A DNA stretch of 64,000 nt, taken from NCBI GenBank assembly GCA_964036315.1, contig OZ038485.1, positions 97,920,860 to 97,984,859 of the forward strand, read 5' to 3'. The stretch comes from Acanthosepion esculentum. Taxonomy: Eukaryota; Mollusca; Cephalopoda; Sepiida; Sepiidae. The stretch's first letter is position 1. Each line of letters starts with the position of its first letter. Positions 50,301 through 60,839 of this stretch are shown piece by piece. The notes beneath the pieces are model-generated. The model saw only the letters and a program-made list of their open reading frames with translations. It was not told the origin of the DNA and did no database searches. The position numbers were made by a program, and so were the translations under genes.

Positions 50301-53300
50301 AAACAAAGAAAAGAGAGTTGAATTGTTATGTAATATCAGTCCTCCTAAATGACATTGAATGCTGGACAATCTCCTCACAGAGGAAGAAGAGACATGAAGC
50401 AACGGTAACAAAGAAAAGAGAGTTGAATTGTTATGTAATATCAGTCCTCCTATATGACATTGAATGCTGGACAAACTCCTCACAGAGGAAGAAGAGACAT
50501 GAAGCAACGGAAACAAAGAAAAGAGAGTTGAATTGTTATGTAATATCAGTCCTCCTATATGACATTGAATGCTGGACAATCTCCTCACAGAGGAAGAAGA
50601 GACATGAAGCAACGGTAACAAAGAAAAGAGAGTTGAATTGTTATGTAATATCAGTCCTCCTAAATGACATTGAATGCTGGACAATGTCCTCACAGAGGAA
50701 GAAGAGACATGAAGCAACGGTAACAAAGAAAAGAGAGTTGAATTGTTATGTAATATCAGTCCTCCTATATGACATTGAATGCTGGACAATCTCCTCACAG
50801 ATGAAGAGGCTTGAAGCAACGGAAACCAAGAAAAAAGAGTTGAATTGTTATGTAATATCAGTCCTCCTATATGACATTGAATGCTGAACAATCTCCTCAC
50901 AGAGGAAGAAGAGACATGAAGCAACGGTAACAAAGAAAAGAGAGTTGAATTGTTATGTAATATCAGTCCTCCTATATGACATTGAATGCTGGACAATCTC
51001 CTCACAGATGAAGAAGAGGCTTGAAGCAACGGAAACAAAGAAAAGAGAGTTGAATTGTTATGTAATATCAGTCCTCCTATATATATTGAATGCTGGACAA
51101 TCTCCTCACAGATGAAGAAGAGACATGAAGCAACGGAAACAAAGAAAAGAGAGTTGTATTGTTATGTAATATCAGTCCTCTTATATTACATTGAATGCTG
51201 GACAATCTCCTCACAGATGGAGAAGAAGCTTGAAGCAACGGAAACAAAGAAAAGAGAGTTGAATTGTTATGTAATATCAGTCCTCCTATATGACATTGAA
51301 TGCTGGACAATCTTCTCACAGATGAAGAAGAGACATGAAGCAACGGAAACAAAGAAAAGAGAGTTGAATTGTTATGTAATATCAGTCCTCCTATATGACA
51401 TTGAATGCTGGACAATCTCCTCACAGATGGAGAAGAGGCTTGAAGCAACGGAAACAAAGAAAAGAGAGTTGAATTGTTATGTAATATCAGTCCTCCTATA
51501 TGACATTGAATGCTGGACAATCTCCTCACAGAGGAAGAAGAGACATGAAGCAACGGTAACAAAGAAAAGAGAGTTGAATTGTTATGTAATATCAGTCCTC
51601 CTATATGACATTGAATGCTGGACAATCTCCTCACAGAGGAAGAAGAGACATGAAGCAACGGTAACAAAGAAAAGAGAGTTGAATTGTTATGTAATATCAG
51701 TCCTCCTATATGACATTGAATGCTGGACAATCTCCTCACAGATGAAGAAGAGGCTTGAAGCAACGGAAACAAAGAAAAGAGAGTTGAATTGTTATGTAAT
51801 ATCAGTCCTCCTATATGACATTGAATGCTGGACAATCTCCTCACAGAGGAAGAAGAGACATGAAGCAACGGTAACAAAGAAAAGAGAGTTGAATTGTTAT
51901 GTAATATCAGTCCTCCTATATGACATTGAATGCTGGACAATCTCCTCACAGAGGAAGAAGAGACATGAAGCAACGGTAACAAAGAAAAGAGAGTTGAATT
52001 GTTATGTAATATCAGTCCTCCTATATGACATTGAATGCTGGACAATCTCCTCACAGATGAAGAAGGGGCTTGAAGCAACGGAAACAAAGAAAATAGAGTT
52101 GAATTGTTATGTAATATCAGTCCTCCTATATATATTGAATGCTGGACAATCTACTCACAGATGAAGAAGAGACATGAAGCAACGGAAACAAAGAAAAGAG
52201 AGTTGAATTGTTATGTAATATCAGTCCTCTTATATGACATTGAATGCTGGACAATCTCCTCACAGATGGAGAAGAGGCTTGAAGCAACGGAAACAAAGAA
52301 AAGAGAGTTGAATTGTTATGTAATATCAGTCCTCTTATATGACATTGAATGCTGGACAATCTCCTCACAGATGGAGAAGAGGCTTGAAGCAACGGAAACA
52401 AAGAAAAGAGAGTTGAATTGTTATGTAATATCAGTCCTCCTATATGACATTGAATGCTGGACAATCTTCTCCCAGATGAAGAAGAGACATGAAGCAACGG
52501 AAACAAAGAAAAGAGAGTTGAATTGTTATGTAATATCAGTCCTCTTATATTACATTGAATGCTGGACAAACTCCTCACAGAGGAAGAAGAGACATGAAGC
52601 AACGGAAACAAAGAAAAGAGAGTTGAATTGTCATGTAATATCAGTCCTCCTATATGACATTGAATGCTGGACAATCTCCTCACAGAGGAAGAAGAGACAT
52701 GAAGCAACGGTAACAAAGAAAAGAGAGTTGAATTGTTATGTAATATCAGTCCTCCTATATGACATTGAATGCTGGACAATCTCCTCACAGAGGGAGAAGA
52801 GACATGAAGCAACGGAAACAAAGAAAAGAGAGTTGAATTGTTATGTAATATCAGTCCTCCTAAATGACATTGAATGCTGGACAATCTCCTCACAGATGAA
52901 GAAGAGGCTTGAAGCAACGGAAACAAAGAAAAGAGAGTTGAATTGTTATGTAATATCAGTCCTCCTATATGACATTGAATGCTGGACAATCTCCTCACAG
53001 AGGAAGAAGAGACATGAAGCAACGGTAACAAAGAAAAGAGAGTTGAATTGTTATGTAATATCAGTCCTCCTATATGACATTGAATGCTGGACAATCTCCT
53101 CACAGAGGAAGAAGAGACATGAAGCAACGGTAACAAAGAAAAGAGAGTTGAATTGTTATGTAATATCAGTCCTCCTATATGACATTGAATGCTGGACAAT
53201 CTCCTCACAGATGAAGAAGGGGCTTGAAGCAACGGAAACAAAGAAAATAGAGTTGAATTGTTATGTAATATCAGTCCTCCTATATATATTGAATGCTGGA

Positions 53301-56300
53301 CAATCTTCTCCCAGATGAAGAAGAGACATGAAGCAACGGAAACAAAGAAAAGAGAGTTGAATTGTTATGTAATATCAGTCCTCCTTTATGACATTGAATG
53401 CTGGACAATCTCCTCACAGAGGAAGAAGAGACATGAAGCAACGGAAACAAAGAAAAGAGAGTTGAATTGTTATGTAATATCAGTCCTCCTATATGACATT
53501 GAATGCTGGACAATCTCCTCACAGATGGAGAAGAGGCTTGAAGCAACGGAAACAAAGAAAAGAGAGTTGAATTGTTATGTAATATCAGTCCTCCTAAATG
53601 ACATTGAATGCTGGACAATCTCCTCACAGAGGAAGAAGAGACATGAAGCAACGGTAACAAAGAAAAGAGAGTTGAATTGTTATGTAATATCAGTCCTCCT
53701 ATATGACATTGAATGCTGGACAAACTCCTCACAGAGGAAGAAGAGACATGAAGCAACGGAAACAAAGAAAAGAGAGTTGAATTGTTATGTAATATCAGTC
53801 CTCCTATATGACATTGAATGCTGGACAATCTCCTCACAGAGGAAGAAGAGACATGAAGCAACGGTAACAATGAAAAGAGAGTTGAATTGTTATGTAATAT
53901 CAGTCCTCCTAAATGACATTGAATGCTGGACAATGTCCTCACAGAGGAAGAAGAGACATGAAGCAACGGTAACAAAGAAAAGAGAGTTGAATTGTTATGT
54001 AATATCAGTCCTCCTATATGACATTGAATGCTGGACAATCTCCTCACAGATGAAGAGGCTTGAAGCAACGGAAACCAAGAAAAAAGAGTTGAATTGTTAT
54101 GTAATATCAGTCCTCCTATATGACATTGAATGCTGAACAATCTCCTCACAGAGGAAGAAGAGACATGAAGCAACGGTAACAAAGAAAAGAGAGTTGAATT
54201 GTTATGTAATATCAGTCCTCCTATATGACATTGAATGCTGGACAATCTCCTCACAGATGAAGAAGAGGCTTGAAGCAACGGAAACAAAGAAAAGAGAGTT
54301 GAATTGTTATGTAATATCAGTCCTCCTATATATATTGAATGCTGGACAATCTCCTCACAGATGAAGAAGAGACATGAAGCAACGGAAACAAAGAAAAGAG
54401 AGTTGTATTGTTATGTAATATCAGTCCTCTTATATTACATTGAATGCTGGACAATCTCCTCACAGATGGAGAAGAAGCTTGAAGCAACGGAAACAAAGAA
54501 AAGAGAGTTGAATTGTTATGTAATATCAGTCCTCCTATATGACATTGAATGCTGGACAATCTTCTCACAGATGAAGAAGAGACATGAAGCAACGGAAACA
54601 AAGAAAAGAGAGTTGAATTGTTATGTAATATCAGTCCTCCTATATGACATTGAATGCTGGACAATCTCCTCACAGATGGAGAAGAGGCTTGAAGCAACGG
54701 AAACAAAGAAAAGAGAGTTGAATTGTTATGTAATATCAGTCCTCCTAAATGACATTGAATGCTGGACAATCTCCTCACAGAGGAAGAAGAGACATGAAGC
54801 AACGGTAACAAAGAAAAGAGAGTTGAATTGTTATGTAATATCAGTCCTCCTATATGACATTGAATGCTGGACAAACTCCTCACAGAGGAAGAAGAGACAT
54901 GAAGCAACGGAAACAAAGAAAAGAGAGTTGAATTGTTATGTAATATCAGTCCTCCTATATGACATTGAATGCTGGACAATCTCCTCACAGAGGAAGAAGA
55001 GACATGAAGCAACGGTAACAAAGAAAAGAGAGTTGAATTGTTATGTAATATCAGTCCTCCTAAATGACATTGAATGCTGGACAATGTCCTCACAGAGGAA
55101 GAAGAGACATGAAGCAACGGTAACAAAGAAAAGAGAGTTGAATTGTTATGTAATATCAGTCCTCCTATATGACATTGAATGCTGGACAATCTCCTCACAG
55201 ATGAAGAGGCTTGAAGCAACGGAAACCAAGAAAAAAGAGTTGAATTGTTATGTAATATCAGTCCTCCTATATGACATTGAATGCTGAACAATCTCCTCAC
55301 AGAGGAAGAAGAGACATGAAGCAACGGTAACAAAGAAAAGAGAGTTGAATTGTTATGTAATATCAGTCCTCCTATATGACATTGAATGCTGGACAATCTC
55401 CTCACAGATGAAGAAGAGGCTTGAAGCAACGGAAACAAAGAAAAGAGAGTTGAATTGTTATGTAATATCAGTCCTCCTATATATATTGAATGCTGGACAA
55501 TCTCCTCACAGATGAAGAAGAGACATGAAGCAACGGAAACAAAGAAAAGAGAGTTGTATTGTTATGTAATATCAGTCCTCTTATATTACATTGAATGCTG
55601 GACAATCTCCTCACAGATGGAGAAGAAGCTTGAAGCAACGGAAACAAAGAAAAGAGAGTTGAATTGTTATGTAATATCAGTCCTCCTATATGACATTGAA
55701 TGCTGGACAATCTTCTCACAGATGAAGAAGAGACATGAAGCAACGGAAACAAAGAAAAGAGAGTTGAATTGTTATGTAATATCAGTCCTCCTATATGACA
55801 TTGAATGCTGGACAATCTCCTCACAGATGGAGAAGAGGCTTGAAGCAACGGAAACAAAGAAAAGAGAGTTGAATTGTTATGTAATATCAGTCCTCCTATA
55901 TGACATTGAATGCTGGACAATCTCCTCACAGAGGAAGAAGAGACATGAAGCAACGGTAACAAAGAAAAGAGAGTTGAATTGTTATGTAATATCAGTCCTC
56001 CTATATGACATTGAATGCTGGACAATCTTCTCACAGATGAAGAAGAGACATGAAGCAACGGAAACAAAGAAAAGAGAGTTGAATTGTTATGTAATATCAG
56101 TCCTCCTATATGACATTGAATGCTGGACAATCTCCTCACAGATGGAGAAGAGGCTTGAAGCAACGGAAACAAAGAAAAGAGAGTTGAATTGTTATGTAAT
56201 ATCAGTCCTCCTATATGACATTGAATGCTGGACAATCTCCTCACAGAGGAAGAAGAGACATGAAGCAACGGAAACAAAGAAAAGAGAGTTGAATTGTTAT

Positions 56301-56503
56301 GTAATATCAGTCCTCCTATATGACATTGAATGCTGGACAATCTTCTCACAGATGAAGAAGAGACATGAAGCAACGGAAACAAAGAAAAGAGAGTTGAATT
56401 GTTATGTAATATCAGTCCTCCTATATGACATTGAATGCTGGACAATCTCCTCACAGATGGAGAAGAGGCTTGAAGCAACGGAAACAAAGAAAAGAGAGTT
56501 GAA
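47390..56503 (+). repeat. Higher-order repeat, 4.4-4.7-kb unit, two copies
   Basis: The block 47390-48604 is repeated at 52104-53318 (offset 4714). 48858-50887 matches 53258-55287 at offset 4400. The 314-bp difference is about three monomers, deleted in the second copy or added in the first. Marker monomers at 49904, 51055, 54304 and 55455 keep the 4400 spacing. Confidence 0.88.
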
Positions 56504-56803
56504 TTGTTATGTAATATCAGTCCTCCTATATGACATTGAATGCTGGACAATTTCCTCACAGAAGAAGAAGAGACATGAAGCAACGGAAACAAAGAAAAGA
56601 GAGTCAATTGTTATGTAATATCAGTCCTCCTATATGACATTGAATGCTGGACAATCTCCTCACAGATGGAGAAGAGGCTTGAAGCAACGGAAACAAAGAA
56701 AATAGAGTTGAATTGTTATGTAATATCAGTCCTCCTATATGACATTGAATGCTGGACAATCTCCTCACAGATGAAGAAGAGAAGTGAAGCAACAGAAATG
56801 TAG

Positions 56804-57170
56804 TTCTACAGAAGGATGCTGAGAATACCATAAACCGAACATGTGAGCAACGACAAAGTTTTTGAGAGAAAAGAAACGAACAGGTCACTTATACTTTGCG
56901 TCAGAGAGAGACAGTTGAAATTTCTAGAGCACATAATGAGGAAAGAAGGCTTGGAATATTTGACACTCACAGGGCAATGATACTGTTTTCCTCTGTCTTT
57001 GTTGCCTTGAGGAAAACAACGTATAACCTATCGAGCTTGTTTAAATAGTTGGCAGAACAGGGTTTAGGAGGGATAGCAACAAGACAAAATTTACTAAGAG
57101 CTACAAAAGATAGGAAATGTTGGAGAGCCGCGATCGCTAACATCCCGAAGGTACGTAGAAGAAAAAGTGG
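56804..57170 (+). pseudogene. 3' part of the host LINE: conserved C-terminus after the satellite
   Basis: The last monomer (MKKRSEATE) runs in frame into EM*FYRRMLRIP*TEHVSND, the unique C-terminal block of the parent ORF. Both stops replace conserved tryptophans (TGG to TAG and TAA). It continues as RSLILCVRERQLKFLEHIMR and KEGLEYLTLTGQ*. After a frameshift and a disrupted stretch comes LAEQGLGGIATRQNLLRATK with DRKCWRAAIANIPKVR, the usual end of this LINE family (endonuclease/RT type, probably RTE-like). It shows that the satellite lies inside one degraded LINE copy. Confidence 0.88.
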
Positions 57171-57640
57171 GTTCTACCCTTACGAACTTGCCATCATTGT
57201 GACCTTATGATGGTCCCACTTAACAATGTAGTAAGTGATTCACACAAAAAACATAACAGGGCAAAATCGAATTTAATGTTCATCACAAGCCTTTGATCTA
57301 AAAAAGGAGTTGATCTGTGGTGACACTAATATGTATTGGATCTACCCTAAGAGATGACAAAAAAATATATTTTTTTTACTTAGTGTTACCTGAGCACTTT
57401 AAAAGACTTGGGTGCCTCGAGGGTTGACATAGAAGGTGCCTCGAAGCCAACAAGTGCAGAATCGGTTTCCGAAGGATATCGGTGGGTGCCTCAATGTAAA
57501 TAGAAAGTGAACTCAACTCAACTCACGATAGACACTCATAGAAGGCAACATGATGACCGGAAGTTATATAAATGTCTAACTTGCAAGTAGGGAAAGACAG
57601 AGTATCTTGCATCCTCACAAGAAGATGATCGAACATTTGA
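57171..57640. other. Unassigned, possibly LINE 3' UTR plus another element
   Basis: It contains a local repeat, GGGTTGACATAGAAGGTGCC / GGGTGCCTCAATG. No ORF recognised. Confidence 0.4.
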
Positions 57641-57785
57641 AGAAAGACTCGGAATCAGATACCACTCAGTTCGGCTCAGATTAATAAAACTGTTGTGGTT
57701 GGAGCTTTGGGTCTGATAAAGAAAGGAACTCAAGAAGAAATCCACAAAATCCCTGAGGCACCATCTCTCCGGGACCCCTCAAAAT
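57641..57785 (+). pseudogene. C-terminal tip of another non-LTR retrotransposon
   Basis: The frame NKTVVVGALGLIKKGTQEEI followed by HKIPEAPSLRDPSK* matches the common LINE C-terminal motif of the form VVIGALG.IKKG....L.KIPG.PS. Upstream coding is unreadable. A short relic only. Confidence 0.6.
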
Positions 57786-57973
57786 AGTTGTAACAAGAAC
57801 AGCCATTATCCCGCGAAGAGCTTTGTCCATCTAAGTTTATTTTTGTTAACAGATATATAGCAAAAAAAATAAATAAAATGAAGAAAAACCTAAAAAAACA
57901 AAACAAAACAAAACATCAAATCATTCGCTTGTCTTTCGTTATGGTGATTAAAAAACAAATACAAGTCAAAAAG

Positions 57974-58022
<49 letters not shown>

Positions 58023-58114
58023 ATTGGAGATATAGGTTTAGATGTGTACATACATGAAATAAACTTTGGAGGAAGTGTCTGTAAAAAACGAAAATACTTT
58101 TCATACACACTAAC
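57786..58114. repeat. A-rich sequence with (AAT)n at 57976-58020
   Basis: A-rich spacer, then about 15 AAT units. Nothing coding. Confidence 0.9.
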
Positions 58115-58350
58115 CTCTAGTAATAACCTAACCCAATACATATTTATAATAACCTAACAGAATTCACTGCAATAATAACCGAACGCAACATACTTTGATA
58201 ATACCCCAACCAAATACAACCTAATAATAACATAAGCCAATAAACACAAATAATAACCTAACGTAATACACCCTGACAATAACCTAAGTCAATACACACT
58301 AATAATAACCTAACCAAATGCAGCATAATAACAACCTAGCCTAATACATC
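58115..58350. repeat. Degenerate AATAACCTAACC-containing minisatellite
   Basis: Around eight imperfect units of roughly 28-34 bp, each with AATAACCTAA and an AATACA segment. Confidence 0.75.
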
Positions 58351-58356
58351 CTAACC

Positions 58357-58429
<73 letters not shown>

Positions 58430-58430
58430 T
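58351..58430. repeat. (AAT)n microsatellite, about 26 copies
   Basis: Perfect trinucleotide array. Confidence 0.98.
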
Positions 58431-58757
58431 CCCTTCTCCAAGCTTTAAAATTCAGAGTTTTTCTTCTCAAGGACTGGTTGTCATCTAAGACTAGAGTGCC
58501 CAGTTTAGCCTGCTATTTCATATCCAGTATAAATAGCATTTACGGTATTTAAATGAAAAAAAAAACAAAAAAAAAAAACAGAAAAAAAACGAGTCGATCG
58601 TTACGTTTGTGAGTGTCTAATATTTTTCAAGATCTCATTTCATAGTTCTTACATATTTATTCCATTCATGCATTTTTACCAAACTTGAAAATATCTAAAA
58701 AAAAAAAAATGAATAAGAAAACCCACAACTAAAAAATACCGAAATTAAAAATACAAT

Positions 58758-58758
<1 letters not shown>
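58431..58758. other. Unassigned A-rich sequence
   Basis: Poly-A runs near 58555-58590 and 58698. No gene. Confidence 0.5.

Positions 58759-58822
<64 letters not shown>
58759..58822. repeat. (GA)n microsatellite, about 31 copies
   Basis: Perfect dinucleotide array. Confidence 0.98.
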
Positions 58823-58828
<6 letters not shown>

Positions 58829-58846
58829 AGACTGCGCATGCGTACC
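58829..58846. promoter_or_regulatory. NRF1-like site
   Basis: GACTGCGCATGCGTACC contains the palindromic core TGCGCATGCG bound by NRF1-family factors. It lies about 800 bp upstream of the exon candidate at 59653 and next to the (GA)n tract. No other core promoter element was identified nearby. Confidence 0.35.
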
Positions 58847-59394
58847 TATCGACCACCCGCTCATTTGTATGGTATTGTCTCCGACGTTACATTCGCAGAC
58901 GAGACCATCAGGTCATACAGAAAAGCAGCCGCAAACAGGAACAGTGACTAACATGGTGATACAAGCTATAATAATAAAGACAATTACGAAAAGTAATGCT
59001 ACCGCTTTTTAATAGCAACATCTGTACAAATATATCTGCTTTCAAAACTGACATCTTCAAAAGATACTGTCGCTCCTGATCAGTCACCGACCACTTCTTC
59101 AACTTCCATGATTTTCTTTCCTATCTTCATCTATCCCTATACTTTCGCCTGACTTCTGCCACATTTATAACCGCGTCTAGTCAGCTCTGGTCCACAAGCA
59201 AAAGTAGCCAATAATGATCCTAACTAACTAAGCCCTGTTTCCGATAGCAATTGCATCGACGACCGTCGGCCAGGAATGGTGGTGAAGGAGGCAGAGGAGA
59301 AAGAGGAAGAGGAGGAGGTTTGGGTGGAAATTAAAGGGAGATAATCACGCTGTTCTGCGTTGCCTGTAGGTCCTGTTCTAATTGGTCGACGGAA
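58847..59394. other. Unassigned; possible upstream region of the exon candidate
   Basis: Higher GC than the surroundings, with a purine-rich GAGGAGGAGG segment near 59290 and an AAAGGGAGATAA motif at 59334. No ORF. Confidence 0.4.
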
Positions 59395-59550
59395 AGAAGA
59401 AGAAGAAGAAGAAGAAGAAGAAGAAGAAGAAGAAGAAGAAGAAGAAGAAGAAGAATGACTGACTGACTGACTGAATGAAGAGAGAGAAAGAGAAATTGAA
59501 AGAAAAGTGACAGGGAGAGCGGGAAAAGAGAGAGAGAGAGAGAGAGATTA
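59395..59550. repeat. (GAA)n, (GACT)n and (GA)n microsatellites
   Basis: About 19 GAA units, then four GACT units, then a GA run at 59528-59547. GAA/TTC tracts of this length can form triplex DNA. Confidence 0.95.
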
Positions 59551-59627
59551 AAGAAAACGCAACTCTTGTTTACTTCGTTTGTAATGACTGGGAGAGTCAG
59601 TCATCATCCATCATTTGTTTTTCAGTT

Positions 59628-59672
59628 CATTTAAACTTCAGAATTGGACAAAATGGCGCTCGCCACAATCAG
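59628..59672 (+). CDS. Candidate exon with start codon (MALATI...), gene unknown
   Basis: CAAAATGG gives a good start context at 59653. Six codons (MALATI) plus AG run to a consensus donor, CAG|GTACGT, at 59672/59673. A pyrimidine-rich acceptor-like TTTGTTTTTCAG ends at 59627, so this may be an internal or a first exon. The short hydrophobic start could begin a mitochondrial or secretory leader. No following exon was found in the remaining 4.3 kb. It is a weak candidate and could be chance. Confidence 0.3.
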
Positions 59673-59949
59673 GTACGTTACAGTGTGATTAGTGGTGTTA
59701 TTATTAGTTCGTGTTGGATCAGCGAGAATTGGGCGAATATAAAGAAACGGATGAGTAGAGTGCAAGACACAGTGAAAATTTCACTTAGACAAAACAACCG
59801 CCACCATTGCCAGAATAAAAGAATTTTGTATGACATCTGACGGCGTTTTCTCAAGTTTGATTGATATACAAATCTTTGTAGAATAGGTTTTTTTTCCGTC
59901 ATATTTTATCCAATTTTCATTCAAATACTACTTTACATTACAATATACT

Positions 59950-60098
59950 ATCTATCTGTTTATCTATCTATTTCTCTATCTATCTATGTTCATCTTAATG
60001 TCTGTTCACATCTATCTATCACGGATCATCTATCTATCTATCTATTTATCTATCTATCTATGTTCATCTTAATGTCTGTTCACAACTACCTATCTCAG

Positions 60099-60168
<70 letters not shown>
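59950..60168. repeat. Interrupted (CTAT)n arrays
   Basis: Three CTAT blocks. The interruption TGTTCATCTTAATGTCTGTT occurs twice (near 59988 and 60061), so block plus interruption was duplicated. Confidence 0.95.
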
Positions 60169-60169
<1 letters not shown>

Positions 60170-60354
60170 CCTTTCAATATGGTTGGACTGAGGAATGCGA
60201 GTCTGAACATTTTCCATGGAAATAACGATAGAGTATTGAGAGACTTGCAACGTTTAGTCTGTGGGAAAGGGCTTGTAGAGTGGAAAATAATTCAACCCTT
60301 TGCAGCCACAAAATATTTTTAGATTGTCAGAATTTTTCGAGATAAGAATGATTT
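60169..60354. other. Unassigned, no gene seen
   Basis: No feature recognised. Confidence 0.5.
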
Positions 60355-60527
60355 ATTGAGACCTACTAATTAACCCATAGCTGGTGGGCGAACAGGTGGA
60401 TTGATACCTCTCCAAGGAATGTATGCGGGTAAGTAAATATAACCAAAACAACAGGAATTAGAACTCGGTTCTCCAATTCCCAATTTCGAGTAGTTATCCA
60501 TTACACTAGCCTCACATCCGAGTTAAA
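60355..60527 (-). repeat. SINE-like repeat A, copy 2
   Basis: The minus strand has an A-box-like GAGGCTAGTGTAATGG, a B-box-like GAGTTCTAATTCC about 35 nt on, and the family tail (GGTATCAATCCACC, CCCACCAGCTATGGGT). It ends in CAATAAA. Same orientation and tail as the copy at 6645-6830. Confidence 0.7.
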
Positions 60528-60544
60528 AGTACCTGGTATTCTCA

Positions 60545-60672
60545 AGCGGACACCCATGTAGCTACTGACCAGACTCGACGTTGCTTAACTTCTGTGAAGC
60601 ATACTGTTGGCTTCTCTGATAAAGGGGCGCAGGTTAGATTCCTGCTGGAGAGCACATTTTCTTTATTGAGAT
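60545..60672 (+). repeat. tRNA-derived SINE-like repeat C
   Basis: GCGCAGGTTAGATTCCTGC is an almost intact tRNA T-arm with B-box. It is followed by TGGAGAGCACATTTTCTTTA. A related block (CACAGGTTCGTATTCTGCC, GGGGCGCATTTTTCGTTTA) lies at 63630-63682. Confidence 0.5.
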
Positions 60673-60839
60673 TTCTCGAGTGCAGAGTCTGTTAGCTGTA
60701 ATACACACTGTTTAAAATAAAAATGGGTAGTCTATTTCAAATACTGTTATCCACTCTAATAACGTTTAAACTGATATATATATATATATTAAGCAATAAC
60801 CACCACAGGGATCCATCCCTGCATCCCATTAGAATGTCT

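Larger units (their letters stand above)
19309..56803 (+). repeat. 105-bp satellite array, about 357 copies, derived from a LINE RT reading frame
   Basis: The 105-bp monomer has one continuous 35-codon frame, ETKKRELNCYVISVLLYDIE plus CWTISSQ and (R/M)KKR(H/L)EAT, the tract just before the conserved EMWFYRRMLRIPWTEH block of the parent LINE. Monomers differ by a few bases. Recurrent variants are GGTAAC/GGAAAC, TATATGAC/TAAATGAC, ACAATC/ACAAAC, GAGGAAG/GATGAAG/GATGGAG/GATAGAG and CATGAAG/CTTGAAG/AGTGAAG. Rare monomers lack 1-3 bp (AAAAGAGGTTG, TGCTGACAAT, CTATATATATTG, GATGAAGAGGC) and reset the frame. Both strands stay open because 105 is a multiple of three. It is a satellite, not a gene. 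Confidence 0.97.

Noticed and set aside
19309..56803. Open frames of up to about 1100 codons on both strands
   Set aside because: They follow from a 105-bp stop-free repeat, lack unique sequence and overlap completely on the two strands.
19309..56803. CRISPR-like array
   Set aside because: Repeats are contiguous with no unique spacers, the period is 105 bp, and the setting is eukaryotic.
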